NCBI GenBank assembly: GCA_944380315.1
Contig: CALWHG010000018.1
Location: forward strand, 1-38,070
Direction: 5' to 3'
DNA from: an uncultured Lachnospiraceae bacterium
GTDB lineage: Bacteria; Bacillota; Clostridia; Lachnospirales; Lachnospiraceae
Length of the DNA stretch: 38,070 nt
In this document: piece by piece, positions 20,149 to 29,060 of the stretch
How the letters are laid out: the number at the start of each line of letters is the position of its first letter
How positions within the stretch are numbered: the stretch's first letter is position 1
Notes under the pieces: generated by a model
Told to the model about the DNA's origin: nothing
What the model saw: only the letters and a program-made list of their open reading frames with translations
Database searches by the model: none
Made by a program: the position numbers and the translations under genes

Positions 20149-20613
20149 TCAGATGTATACCAGGTTCCAGAGCAGCAGGGCTATGATCACGCCCAGCACC
20201 GCACCTGCAACCACCTGCAGAGGAGTATGGCCCACCAGCTCCTTCAGTCTCTGATCCAGCACCTCGTTTTTCCAGGGAAAGGGGGTCTCCCTGAGTATGG
20301 CATTGAGCACCACCGCCTGCTTTCCCGTCTCTCTCCTGACTCCCGCTGCATCATACATGACGACCATGGCAAGGATGAAAGTGACTGAAAACTGGAACGA
20401 AGCCGCACCGTATTCCAGGAGTGCCATGGTGCACAGAGCACAGACCGTGGAGGAATGTGAGCTCGGCATGCCGCCGGAGCCCACAAGCCTTTCAGGATTG
20501 AAGGATCTGTAAAGGACCAGATCCACCACAGTCTTTATGAGCTGTGCTGCCAGCCAGGAGATACAGGCAGCAACCAGAGTCTTGTTTGAGATTATGTCAG
20601 AAATAATGTCCAT
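20149..20613 (-). CDS. Divergent PAP2-family membrane protein (YuiD/DUF212-like)
   Basis: A 154-residue integral membrane protein of the divergent PAP2 family. It carries GGMPSSHSSTVCAL, the family's phosphatase-like motif, then VMYDAAGVRRETGKQA and TPLQVVAGAVLGVIIALLL. Four hydrophobic helices are visible. Related proteins include B. subtilis YuiD; their biochemical role is not established, though they resemble lipid phosphatases. It starts 12 bases after the glgA stop with no clear Shine-Dalgarno sequence, so translation may depend on coupling to glgA. A link to glycogen synthesis is not implied by the family. Confidence 0.88.
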   Translation of the reverse strand: MDIISDIISNKTLVAACISWLAAQLIKTVVDLVLYRSFNPERLVGSGGMPSSHSSTVCALCTMALLEYGAASFQFSVTFILAMVVMYDAAGVRRETGKQAVVLNAILRETPFPWKNEVLDQRLKELVGHTPLQVVAGAVLGVIIALLLWNLVYI

Positions 20614-20625
20614 ATATCAAAGTCA

Positions 20626-22068
20626 TCAGCCTATGAGCCAGTCATACAGCTCCTGATACTTGAGAGCCGATGAGGTCCAGGAGAAGTCCCTGGCCATGCC
20701 CCTGTCTATAAGCTTGTTCCACTCACGCTTCCTTCCATAGTATACGCTCTTGGCGTAATTGACTATGGACAGCATCTCGTGTGCATTGTAGTTTGCAAAG
20801 GAGAAGCCCGTGCCCTGAGAGGTGTACTCGTTGTAGGGCTCTACCGTATCCTTGAGGCCTCCGGTCTCCCTTACTATGGGCACCGTACCGTATCTGAGGG
20901 CTATGAGCTGTGAAAGCCCACAGGGCTCAAAGAGGGAGGGCATCAGGTACGCATCACAGGAGGAATATATCCTGTGTGCCATGTCATCAGAATAATAGAT
21001 CTGAGCGGACACCCTGTCTCCATACTTCCAGGCATAGTGCCTGAACATGTTTTCGTATCTGTCATCGCCCGTGCCCAGTACCACGAACTGGGTATCCTCT
21101 GCACAGAGCTCATCCATGACGTACTGTATAAGATCCAGGCCCTTCTGATCCGTAAGCCTTGATACCATGCCTATCATGAATTTTCCGCTGTCTGCGGTCA
21201 GTCCCAGATCCCTCTGGAGCTGGAGCTTGTTGGCCGGCTTTTCCTTGCGGAAGTTGCGGGCATTGTAGTTCCTGGTTATCTTGCGGTCGGTCTCGGGATC
21301 CCATTCGTTATAGTCTATGCCGTTCACTATGCCCCGGAGCGCATTTGACCGGGCTCTCAGAAGTCCGTCCAGGCCCTCACCGTAAAACTCAGTCTTTATC
21401 TCCTCGGCGTAGGTATTTGATACCGTGGTGATGGCATCGGCGTATACCACTCCGCCCTTCAGCATGTTGCCGTTTTTGTAGGACTCCAGCTTATCTGGAG
21501 TGAAATAATAGTCAGAAAGCTCTGAAAGGTCTCTCACTGTCTTCACGTCCCATACGCCCTGGAACTTGAGATTGTGTATGGTAAATACTGACTTTATGCC
21601 CCGATAGAAATCTCCGCCTGCGTAGGAATCATGAAGATATACCGGCACCAGTCCGGTCTGCCAGTCATGACAGTGGATCACATCAGGACGGAAGCCTATG
21701 AGCGGCAGGCTGTTGAGTGCAGCCTTCTGGAAAAAGCAGAACTTCTGTATGTCCCAGAGCCAGTCTCCATAGGGTGAAAAGCCCGAAAAATAATACTCGT
21801 TATCGATGAAATAATACTGTATCCCGTCTACCTCGGCCCTCAGTATGCCCACATACCTGTCCTGTCCAAGATAGCTCATATAGAAATGGGTGACATACTC
21901 CATCCTGTTCTTGAGCTCTTCCTTCATGCACTGGTACTTGGGTATCATGACACGACAGTCAAAATACCTCTTGTCCATGTACTTGGGAAGAGAACCGGCA
22001 ACGTCTGCAAGCCCTCCGGTCTTGATAAAAGGAACGGCCTCACTGGCAAGCATCAATATGTTTTTCAT
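20626..22068 (-). CDS. glgA: Glycogen synthase (ADP-glucose type)
   Basis: GlgA, a GT5-family glucosyltransferase, extends alpha-1,4-glucan chains from ADP-glucose. The 480-residue length is typical. The N-terminal KTGGLADVAGSLPK (from residue 16) is the ADP-glucose and glucan site. HCHDWQTGLVPVYL, VFTIHNLKFQGV and GIVNGIDYNEWDP follow, and the C-terminal domain carries MPSLFEPCGLSQLIALRYGTVPIVRETGGLKDTV. The ATG at 22068 was chosen over an in-frame start at 22095 because AGGGG lies upstream and the protein then begins MKNILMLASEAVPF. No other glg genes are present. A promoter is at 22147-22152. The leader holds a small AAAGCC-TTA-GGCTTT hairpin and a tandem GGGGATC repeat of unknown meaning. 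Confidence 0.96.
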   Translation of the reverse strand: MKNILMLASEAVPFIKTGGLADVAGSLPKYMDKRYFDCRVMIPKYQCMKEELKNRMEYVTHFYMSYLGQDRYVGILRAEVDGIQYYFIDNEYYFSGFSPYGDWLWDIQKFCFFQKAALNSLPLIGFRPDVIHCHDWQTGLVPVYLHDSYAGGDFYRGIKSVFTIHNLKFQGVWDVKTVRDLSELSDYYFTPDKLESYKNGNMLKGGVVYADAITTVSNTYAEEIKTEFYGEGLDGLLRARSNALRGIVNGIDYNEWDPETDRKITRNYNARNFRKEKPANKLQLQRDLGLTADSGKFMIGMVSRLTDQKGLDLIQYVMDELCAEDTQFVVLGTGDDRYENMFRHYAWKYGDRVSAQIYYSDDMAHRIYSSCDAYLMPSLFEPCGLSQLIALRYGTVPIVRETGGLKDTVEPYNEYTSQGTGFSFANYNAHEMLSIVNYAKSVYYGRKREWNKLIDRGMARDFSWTSSALKYQELYDWLIG

Positions 22069-22146
22069 AACACACCCCTGATCCCCGATCCCCAATGATC
22101 GGTAAAATTGATATGCCTAACTCCCCAAAGCCTAAGGCTTTCTTTT

Positions 22147-22155
22147 AGTATATCA
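22147..22155 (-). promoter_or_regulatory. Extended -10 promoter of glgA
   Basis: TATACT on the minus strand (22147-22152) has TG one base upstream. The -35 at 17 bases is poor. Transcription would start near 22140, giving a leader of about 70 bases. Confidence 0.45.
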
Positions 22156-22207
22156 TATACTTATGCTTTTGTGGCGTTTAGTTTTCTTTACGCATGCTTA
22201 AGAAGCC

Positions 22208-23884
22208 TCATGCCCTGCCCCTGAGCTTCCCCTTCAGCTCCTCTGCAAGGGCCTTCATCTCTCTGGCATTTTCATAAACTGATTCTGTAAGCTCTGCACC
22301 CGAAAGCAGCCTTGCCAGCTCCCTGACTGACTCCTCATGATTCAGCCTTTCTATGGTGGTGACATTCCGGCTCTCACTTTCAGACTTGCTTATGGCAAAA
22401 TGATCATCGGCCATGGCTGCTATCTGAGGCAGGTGAGTGATACAGATGACCTGATGGCCCGCAGATATGAGGCTCAGCTTCTCCGATACCTTCTGGGCGG
22501 TACGTCCGCTTATGCCCGTATCTATCTCATCGAAAATAAGCGTAGGTATGTCGTCTGTCTGTGCCAGCACAGTCTTTATGGCCAGCATGGTCCTGGACAG
22601 CTCTCCTCCCGAAGCTACCTCCGCAAGGGGCTTCAGCTCCTCCCCGGGATTGAGGGCAGCCATGAAGGCAGCAGTATCAAAGCCCTCCGGCCCCGGCTCC
22701 CTGCGACCCATGTCCATGCCGAACCTGACATCGGAGAAATTGAGGTCCTTCATCTCCTTTTCCACCAGCTTGCAGAGGCGCTCAGCCCCCTTCTTTCTTT
22801 TATCACTGAGCCTCTGGCAGGCAGAATCAAGCTCTTCCCTGGCCTTTTTTACCTCCTCGGCTGCAAGCCTCCTGCTCTCCTCATAGTCCCTCAGCATGGA
22901 TAGCCTTTCCTGTCTTTTCTCCAGATAGGCCTGTATGGCAGCCGCGTCTCTTCCATATTTCTGCTGCAGCCTCCGTACCAGCTCCAGCCTCTCCTCGGTC
23001 TCTGAAAGGCTTCGCTCATCAAGCTCAGTTCCCTCCAGATAATCGTCCATCTCCCTCAGGGCTCCCGCCAGTATGCCGTCAGCATCAGACAGCTCATCAT
23101 ATATCTGCTTCAGGTCCTCGTCATAGTGCATGGCGCTGCGTATCTCCTCCATGGCCTCCCCTGTCTGGCAGCGGCGAAGGAGCTCTGCAGCTCTGCCCAT
23201 GGACCCCATGACCTCTCTCATGCCTGAAAGCTTCCGATATCTCTTTTTTAGCTCCTCCTCTTCGCCATCCCTTACGTCGGCCTCGAGGATCTCATTTATC
23301 TCATATTCGCAGAGCTCCGCCTCCCTTAGTCTCTCCGACTCATCCATGGAAAAGGAGCTCTCCCTTTCCAGAGCTTCCCTGTATGCCCTGTAGGCAGCTC
23401 CTGTCTCCTGAAGGAGCTCCCTTATCTCATCTGCTATGAATCCGTCAAGTATCCTAAGATGCTCCCTTTCGGAAAGCAGGCTCTGATGCTCGTTCTGCCC
23501 ATATATATCTATGAGCTCTGAGCTGATTGCCCTGAGCCTCTGAAGCGTCACGGTCTCTCCGTTTATCCTGCTTATGCTCCTCTGGGGAGTGATCTTCCTG
23601 CTTATGACCAGCGGATCCCCCTCTGATAGCTCTATGCCGAGCTCAGAAAGACGTCTTCGCTTCTCTAGCTCAGTCACATCGAAGACCATCTCCACATATC
23701 CCTCCGATGCTCCCTTGCGTATGAGGTCTGCCCTGATCTTTCCTCCCAGGGCAAGCATGGCAGAGCCTATGATCACGGATTTTCCCGTACCGGTCTCACC
23801 CGTAAGTATGTTGAGTCCCTCACCGAAGCTTACGGATATCTCCTTTATCAATGCTATGTCTCTGACATTAAGTTCTGCTAACAT
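22208..23884 (-). CDS. recN: DNA repair protein RecN
   Basis: RecN is an SMC-like ATPase recruited to double-strand breaks. The 558-residue protein has Walker A GETGTGKS (29-36). A long coiled coil occupies the middle (roughly 140-370, rich in E, L and R). The C-terminal signature is LAEVASGGELSRTMLAIK with Walker B TLIFDEIDTGISGRTA, and the D-loop region reads CITHLPQIAAMADDHFAI. The ATG at 23884 lies one base after the argR stop, with GAAGAGAGC upstream. It is the last gene of the asp23-to-recN operon. I found no convincing terminator after it. Confidence 0.98.
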   Translation of the reverse strand: MLAELNVRDIALIKEISVSFGEGLNILTGETGTGKSVIIGSAMLALGGKIRADLIRKGASEGYVEMVFDVTELEKRRRLSELGIELSEGDPLVISRKITPQRSISRINGETVTLQRLRAISSELIDIYGQNEHQSLLSEREHLRILDGFIADEIRELLQETGAAYRAYREALERESSFSMDESERLREAELCEYEINEILEADVRDGEEEELKKRYRKLSGMREVMGSMGRAAELLRRCQTGEAMEEIRSAMHYDEDLKQIYDELSDADGILAGALREMDDYLEGTELDERSLSETEERLELVRRLQQKYGRDAAAIQAYLEKRQERLSMLRDYEESRRLAAEEVKKAREELDSACQRLSDKRKKGAERLCKLVEKEMKDLNFSDVRFGMDMGRREPGPEGFDTAAFMAALNPGEELKPLAEVASGGELSRTMLAIKTVLAQTDDIPTLIFDEIDTGISGRTAQKVSEKLSLISAGHQVICITHLPQIAAMADDHFAISKSESESRNVTTIERLNHEESVRELARLLSGAELTESVYENAREMKALAEELKGKLRGRA

Positions 23885-23885
23885 C

Positions 23886-24338
23886 TCAGCTCTCTTCCAC
23901 CAGCCTGCGAAGCTTTTTCATGACCTCCAGGCATTCGTCCGTAGTCCTGGTTATGACAAGTATGGTATCATCTCCTGCTATGCATCCCATTATCTCCCTT
24001 ATGTTCAGGGCATCTATTGATGCAGCCACCGCCATGGCAAGCCCTACCGCAGTCTTGACCACCAGCAGGTTCTGGGCCATGTCACAGGATATGAAGCCGT
24101 CTCTGAGTATGTTCAGCTGTTTCTGAGTAAGGTCCTGAGTATCCGCTATGAAGCGATAGCACTGCCTGCCCTCAGGAGTCACCACCTTTGTGAGCTTGAG
24201 AGCCCTTATGTCCCTTGACACCGTGGCCTGGGTCACCTCATAGCCCTCCTTGTTCAGCATGTCGCAGAGCTCCTCCTGAGTCTCTATGTCATATCTCCCT
24301 ATAAGCTCTACTATCTTGGCCTGTCTTCCGATCTTCAT
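23886..24338 (-). CDS. argR: Arginine repressor ArgR
   Basis: ArgR/AhrC is the hexameric arginine-responsive repressor of arginine synthesis and, in Firmicutes, activator of catabolism. The 150-residue protein has an N-terminal winged helix (QEELCDMLNKEGYEVTQATVSRDIRALKLTKV) and a C-terminal arginine-binding and oligomerisation domain with VVKTAVGLAMAVAASIDAL and GCIAGDDTILVI. It lies between nadK and recN, its usual place in Clostridia, 11 bases after nadK with AGGAGC before its ATG. No arginine genes are in the window. Confidence 0.97.
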   Translation of the reverse strand: MKIGRQAKIVELIGRYDIETQEELCDMLNKEGYEVTQATVSRDIRALKLTKVVTPEGRQCYRFIADTQDLTQKQLNILRDGFISCDMAQNLLVVKTAVGLAMAVAASIDALNIREIMGCIAGDDTILVITRTTDECLEVMKKLRRLVEES

Positions 24339-24349
24339 ACAGTTGCTCC

Positions 24350-25177
24350 TTATACATATGTCATCTTCTGTCTGAGGCTCTCCAGGAATGATTCCTGCTT
24401 CAGTCTTATGAATCTTGCCACATTGTCCGACCTGCGCACCCTGATCTCATCTCCCTTTTTCAGCTGAAGCTGTGATACACCGTCACAGGCAGCGATCTGT
24501 CCGTCGCTGCCGGCCACTATGGTGAAGCGATCATGGGCAGAAAAGATGATGGATCTTGAATTCATGGCATGGGAGCATATGGGCGTAAGTATGATCAGCC
24601 TAGCCTTTGGATCGGCTATGGGGCCGCCTGCGGAAAGAGAGTATGCCGTGGATCCGGTGGGAGTGGCCACCAGTATGCCGTCAGCAAAGTATTCGTTCAG
24701 CATGGTATCATTTACATATACCTCGAAGCGAAGGCTGCCTATGGTATTGTACCTTGCGAGCATGACCTCATTGAGGGCCACATCCTGCCATATCCTCTCT
24801 CCGTCTCTGTAGGCCTCTGCACAGAGCAGCATACGCTCCTCTATGAAATAGTCCTCCTCCATGAGCCTTTTCATGGCAGGCACTATGGCCTCCTCATCCG
24901 TAAGCTGAGTCAGATATCCCATGTGTCCCCGGTTTATGCCTATGAGCGGCACTCCGGAGCCCACCGTACCCCTGGCGGCCTGTATGAGAGTACCGTCCCC
25001 GCCTATGGTTATGATACAGTCGCAGCCCTCAGGAAGCTCATAGCGATCCTGTCTGCTGCCTCTCCATATGGTATAGCTGACCCGATCCCCCTGGGAGCGC
25101 AGGAAGCTCTCTATGGTGCTCCCTGACTTCTCAGCCAGCTTCTTATCCGAATTTATGATTATAAAGAAATTGTTCAT
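24350..25177 (-). CDS. nadK: NAD kinase
   Basis: NadK phosphorylates NAD to NADP in the cytoplasm. The 275-residue protein has GGDGTLIQAARG (59-70, catalytic D61), the ALNEVMLAR motif and GSTAYSLSAGGPIADP, all characteristic of the family. It starts with ATGA overlapping the tlyA stop (25174-25177), so the two are translationally coupled. The C-terminus ends in a short variable tail. Confidence 0.97.
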   Translation of the reverse strand: MNNFFIIINSDKKLAEKSGSTIESFLRSQGDRVSYTIWRGSRQDRYELPEGCDCIITIGGDGTLIQAARGTVGSGVPLIGINRGHMGYLTQLTDEEAIVPAMKRLMEEDYFIEERMLLCAEAYRDGERIWQDVALNEVMLARYNTIGSLRFEVYVNDTMLNEYFADGILVATPTGSTAYSLSAGGPIADPKARLIILTPICSHAMNSRSIIFSAHDRFTIVAGSDGQIAACDGVSQLQLKKGDEIRVRRSDNVARFIRLKQESFLESLRQKMTYV

Positions 25178-26022
25178 GCAAGCTCTCTGTGCGCTGCCTC
25201 CACGGCAGCACTTATGATCCCTTCCCTGTCAGTCAGCACAGGCCTCTCACCGAAGCCCTCACTGTCATTTGTAAAATATATCAGGTATTCTATATTGCCC
25301 TCAGGGCCCTTTATGGGACTGTGGTCAAAGCCTATGACGCTCATGCCCAGCTCCCCGACAAATGTCCATATATCGTTGCAGACCCGCTCATGTACCCGGC
25401 TGTCCCTGACCACTCCGTGCTTTCCGACCTCCTCCCTGCCGGCCTCGAACTGAGGCTTGATGAGGCATACCATGGAGGCCGTATCCGCAAACAGGGGGAT
25501 GACTGCAGGAAGCACCTTCTTAAGGGATATGAAGGAAACATCGCAGGAGGCAAAATCCAGTCTGACTCCTTCTATATCCTCAGGCTTTATATAGCGTATG
25601 TTCGTCTTTTCCATGCATACTACCCTGGGATCATTTCTCAGCTTCCAGTCCAGCTGTCCATAGCCTACGTCCACTGAAAACACCCTGGAAGCCCCGTTCT
25701 GAAGCATGCAGTCCGTGAAGCCTCCCGTAGAAGCTCCCACATCCATGCAGCAAAGTCCGGTCAGCCTGATGTTAAAAGCCTCTATGGCCCTTTCAAGCTT
25801 GAGGCCTCCTCTGGACACATAGGGCAGGGCCCTTCCCCGCACCTCTATGGCCGTGGTATCAGCATCGGGAAATGCGGAGCCCGCCTTGTCCTCCCGCTGT
25901 CCGTTTACATATATGAGGCCGCTCATGATCGCTGCTCTGGCCTTTTCCCTGCTGGGAAAAAGCCCTCTGTCCACAAGCAGCAGATCCAGTCGTTTCTTTT
26001 CAGCCTTCTGTCCTTTTTCCAT
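25174..26022 (-). CDS. tlyA: TlyA-family rRNA 2'-O-methyltransferase
   Basis: TlyA-type proteins (also annotated hemolysin A) methylate rRNA 2'-hydroxyls; mycobacterial TlyA modifies 16S and 23S rRNA. The 282-residue protein has an N-terminal S4 RNA-binding domain (about 10-60, RLDLLLVDRGLFPSREKARAAI). An FtsJ/RrmJ-like methyltransferase follows, with SAM-binding DVGASTGGFTDCMLQNGA (94-111) and VCLIKPQFEAGREEVGKHGVVRD. The ATG at 26022 lies 25 bases after dxs. Which rRNA positions it modifies here is not known. Confidence 0.95.
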   Translation of the reverse strand: MEKGQKAEKKRLDLLLVDRGLFPSREKARAAIMSGLIYVNGQREDKAGSAFPDADTTAIEVRGRALPYVSRGGLKLERAIEAFNIRLTGLCCMDVGASTGGFTDCMLQNGASRVFSVDVGYGQLDWKLRNDPRVVCMEKTNIRYIKPEDIEGVRLDFASCDVSFISLKKVLPAVIPLFADTASMVCLIKPQFEAGREEVGKHGVVRDSRVHERVCNDIWTFVGELGMSVIGFDHSPIKGPEGNIEYLIYFTNDSEGFGERPVLTDREGIISAAVEAAHRELA

Positions 26023-26046
26023 ATATCCATGTCCGCCTGAGTGTGC

Positions 26047-27912
26047 TCAGACGATCCCTTCCTTTTCAAGTCGGCTTATGATGCTGTCAGAATCTATGCC
26101 CAGCATGGCCCTCAGTGCAGTTACATCTCCATGCTCTATATAGGCATCCGGAAGTCCTATGTTTATGACCCTGCAATCAGCACCCAGGGACTCCGCCCGG
26201 CAGCTCACCACCTGTCCGAAGCCTCCCCTTTCCACATTTTCCTCCAGTGTCACAAGGTACCTGTGGGTGGCCATGAGCCTGTCTGCCATGTCAAGGTCCA
26301 CCGGCTTTGCAAACCTGGCATTTACAAGAGTGGGGTCCATGCCCCTGCCCTCCCTGAGCTTGCTGCAGATATGCTCCGCAGTGCTGACCATGGAGCCCAA
26401 AGCCATAAAGGCTATGTCATGTCCCTCATGAAGCAGCTCGGCCTGCCCGGTCTCTATGGGGCTCTGAAGGCCCGAAAGGCCCTGGTAGGCCACTCCCCTT
26501 GGATATCTTATGGCGCAGGGGCCTCCCTGCTCAAAGGCATACTCAAGCATGGACTCAAGCTCGGCTGCATTTTTGGGAGCAAGGACCTTCATGTTGGGTA
26601 TCTGACACAGATAGGAAATGTCAAATATGCCCTGGTGGGTCTCTCCGTCAGAGCCCACGAGCCCCGCCCGGTCCACTGCAAATACCACCGGCAGATTCTG
26701 CAGACATACATCATGGACTATCTGGTCAAAGCCTCTCTGTAAAAATGAGGAATACACTGCTACCACCGGCCTAAGCCCTGCCGCAGCCATGCCAGCAGCG
26801 CTGGTCACCGCATGAGCCTCCGCTATGCCCACGTCAAAGAATCTGTCCGGGAACCTTTTGGCAAACTCCGAAAGTCCCGTCCCATCAGGCATGGCAGCCG
26901 TAACAGCCACTATGTCCTTATGCTTCTCTGCAAGCTCGCAGATCTTTCCTGAAAATATGTCCGTATAGGAAGGGCCTGTCTTTGATGTCAGGGGCCTTCC
27001 GGTCTTTACGTCAAAGGGATCCACTCCATGGAATCTCTCAGGAGCATTTTCCGCAGGCTCATAGCCCTTTCCCTTTTTCGTGATCACATGGATCAGCACC
27101 GCATGCTCAACCTTTTCCGCATCCCTTATGGCCCTTTCAAGAGCCCTTATGTCATGCCCGTCCACAGGCCCCAGATAGGTTATGCCCATATCCTCAAAGA
27201 GCATGCCCGGTATGACCATCTGCTTAAGGCTGTCCTTGGTCCTTTTGAGCCTCACGGCCAGTCTGTCTCCCACATTTGGTATGGACCTCAGCCAGCTCTC
27301 CACATCCTGCTTGAGCTTATTGTAGCCCTTGTCCGTACGCAGTCCGTTGAGATAATTTGACATGCCGCCCACATTCCTCGATATGGACATATCGTTGTCG
27401 TTGAGGATGATGATAAAGTTCTTCCTGATGTGGGAGGCATTGTTGAGGGCCTCATATGCCATGCCTCCGGTCAGGGCACCGTCGCCTATGACGGAGACCA
27501 CCCTGTAGTCCTCCCCCCTTATATCCCTGCCCTGGGCCATGCCAAGCCCTGCGGATATGGAGGTCGAGCTGTGTCCGGTATCGAAGGCATCGAAGGGGCT
27601 CTCATTCCTTTTTGGAAAGCCGGAAAGGCCGCCCATCTTGCGAAGGCTGTCAAACTCGTCTCTCCTTCCGGAAAGGATCTTATGAGTATAGGACTGGTGT
27701 CCCACATCCCATATGATCTTGTCCTTTGGCATGTCAAGCACCCTGAAAAGAGCGATGGTAAGCTCCACCACTCCAAGATTGGAGGCCAGATGGCCTCCTG
27801 TATGAGAAGTTTTTTCGATTATAAAGCTCCTGATCTCTCCGGCAAGCCTGTCAAGCTGCTTATATGACAGCTTCCTCAGATCAGAAGGATCCTTTATATG
27901 TTCAAGGAGCAT
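26047..27912 (-). CDS. dxs: 1-deoxy-D-xylulose-5-phosphate synthase
   Basis: Dxs condenses pyruvate and glyceraldehyde 3-phosphate, the first step of the MEP isoprenoid pathway, using thiamine diphosphate. The 621-residue protein has WDVGHQSYTHKILSGR, the ThDP motif GDGALTGGMAYEALNNAS and the C-terminal VFAVDRAGLVGSDGETHQG. It closes with a transketolase C-domain (LVTLEENVERGGFGQVV). The ATG at 27912 follows AAAGGTG. It is downstream of ispA, so early and chain-length steps are co-transcribed. ThDP dependence gives a loose link to thiT further right. Confidence 0.98.
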   Translation of the reverse strand: MLLEHIKDPSDLRKLSYKQLDRLAGEIRSFIIEKTSHTGGHLASNLGVVELTIALFRVLDMPKDKIIWDVGHQSYTHKILSGRRDEFDSLRKMGGLSGFPKRNESPFDAFDTGHSSTSISAGLGMAQGRDIRGEDYRVVSVIGDGALTGGMAYEALNNASHIRKNFIIILNDNDMSISRNVGGMSNYLNGLRTDKGYNKLKQDVESWLRSIPNVGDRLAVRLKRTKDSLKQMVIPGMLFEDMGITYLGPVDGHDIRALERAIRDAEKVEHAVLIHVITKKGKGYEPAENAPERFHGVDPFDVKTGRPLTSKTGPSYTDIFSGKICELAEKHKDIVAVTAAMPDGTGLSEFAKRFPDRFFDVGIAEAHAVTSAAGMAAAGLRPVVAVYSSFLQRGFDQIVHDVCLQNLPVVFAVDRAGLVGSDGETHQGIFDISYLCQIPNMKVLAPKNAAELESMLEYAFEQGGPCAIRYPRGVAYQGLSGLQSPIETGQAELLHEGHDIAFMALGSMVSTAEHICSKLREGRGMDPTLVNARFAKPVDLDMADRLMATHRYLVTLEENVERGGFGQVVSCRAESLGADCRVINIGLPDAYIEHGDVTALRAMLGIDSDSIISRLEKEGIV

Positions 27913-27931
27913 GATGCACCTTTCCTTCGAT

Positions 27932-28819
27932 TCAATATTTTCTGTCTATGAGCCTCCTGAGCAGCTCCTCAAGGAACCAGCCCTCCTCATAGTCCGATAT
28001 CAGGCCCAGGGCCTGATCCGTATACCTGACCACATCCTTTTCTGACTGATCAAGCCCGTAAAAGCTTACCCAGGTCATCTTGGCATTGCGGTCATCGGCA
28101 TGGGCCGTCTTGCCCAGCTCCTCACTGGTGGAGGTCACATCAAGTATGTCGTCCCTTATCTGGAATGCCATACCCACCGCAAGTCCGGCCTCCTCAAAGG
28201 CTCTCTCAGTCTCTGCATCAGCTCCGGCAGCTATGGCTCCCATCCTGAAGGCGGCCTCTATGAGAGCACCTGTCTTTTTCTCATAGATGAAGCGCAGGGT
28301 ATCCGGATCCGGTATGTTGCCCGTAAGCTCCACATCCACGGTCTGTCCGCCCACCATGCCAAATATACCTGATTTTTCTGCCAGGACCTGCATGGCCCTG
28401 AGCTTTATGTCATCGGGAAAGCCCGACTTCAGCATGGTCTCAAAGGCATATATCATGAGCCCGTCTCCCGCGAGGGTACCCATGTCCACTCCGAACTGAG
28501 CCCAGGTGGATGGCTTGCCTCTCCTGAGACGGTCGTTGTCCATACAGGGAAGGTCATCGTGGACCAGTGAGGATGAATGCATCATCTCAAGTCCTGCCAT
28601 GAAGGGCCAGAGCTTCTCCTCCTCACTTCCTCCCAGGAGCCTGTATACAGACTGCATGAACAGGGGCCTCATCCTCTTTCCTCCATTCCTCACGGAATAG
28701 CCGCAGGCCCTGAGTATGGTAGACTGGGGGCCCTCCTCCGAAGGGAGCAGTTCCTCTATGGCTCTGTTTATGATATCTGTCCTAAGTGCAAGTTCAGCCT
28801 CAAAATCCTTATTCATCAT
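27932..28819 (-). CDS. ispA: Polyprenyl (farnesyl/geranyl-type) diphosphate synthase
   Basis: This all-helical trans-prenyltransferase condenses isopentenyl diphosphate units. The 295-residue protein has the first Asp-rich motif DDLPCMDND (88-96), in SSSLVHDDLPCMDNDRLRRGKPS, and the second, RDDILD. GGKRMRP near residues 46-52 binds diphosphate. Residues before the first motif suggest a short-chain product (geranyl or farnesyl), but chain length cannot be fixed by eye. The ATG at 28819 follows AGGAGG by six bases; the next ATG is adjacent. It overlaps xseB by 11 bases. Confidence 0.94.
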   Translation of the reverse strand: MMNKDFEAELALRTDIINRAIEELLPSEEGPQSTILRACGYSVRNGGKRMRPLFMQSVYRLLGGSEEEKLWPFMAGLEMMHSSSLVHDDLPCMDNDRLRRGKPSTWAQFGVDMGTLAGDGLMIYAFETMLKSGFPDDIKLRAMQVLAEKSGIFGMVGGQTVDVELTGNIPDPDTLRFIYEKKTGALIEAAFRMGAIAAGADAETERAFEEAGLAVGMAFQIRDDILDVTSTSEELGKTAHADDRNAKMTWVSFYGLDQSEKDVVRYTDQALGLISDYEEGWFLEELLRRLIDRKY

Positions 28820-29060
28820 CTGTATCCTCCTGGTCCTCTTCTCCCAGCAGACTCAGCTTCTGCTCTATGCGGTCTATCTGGGCGCCGGCATTTTTAATGA
28901 GACCAAGGCCCTGTTCATAAAGACTGAAGGCCTCCTCAAGGGGAGTTTCCTCATCCTCCATCCTCTCAAGCAGCTCATCGAGCCTTCTGAAGCTCTCCTC
29001 TATGCCCGGAGCCTCTTCCTTTTTTTTCTTTCCTTCTCCGGTCTCAGCCTTCCTGACCAT
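28809..29060 (-). CDS. xseB: Exodeoxyribonuclease VII small subunit
   Basis: XseB binds XseA in several copies to form exonuclease VII, which degrades single-stranded DNA. The 83-residue protein has the family core SFRRLDELLERMEDEETPLEEAFSLYEQGLGLIKNAGAQIDRIEQKLSLL (given here as positions 24-72), flanked by a Lys/Glu-rich head and an acidic tail. Its ATG overlaps xseA by 17 bases and its end overlaps ispA. Confidence 0.95.
   Translation of the reverse strand: MVRKAETGEGKKKKEEAPGIEESFRRLDELLERMEDEETPLEEAFSLYEQGLGLIKNAGAQIDRIEQKLSLLGEEDQEDTDDE

Noticed and set aside
26041-26742. A 233-residue plus-strand frame opposite dxs
   Set aside because: dxs is certain from its motifs; the antisense frame has no features of its own.
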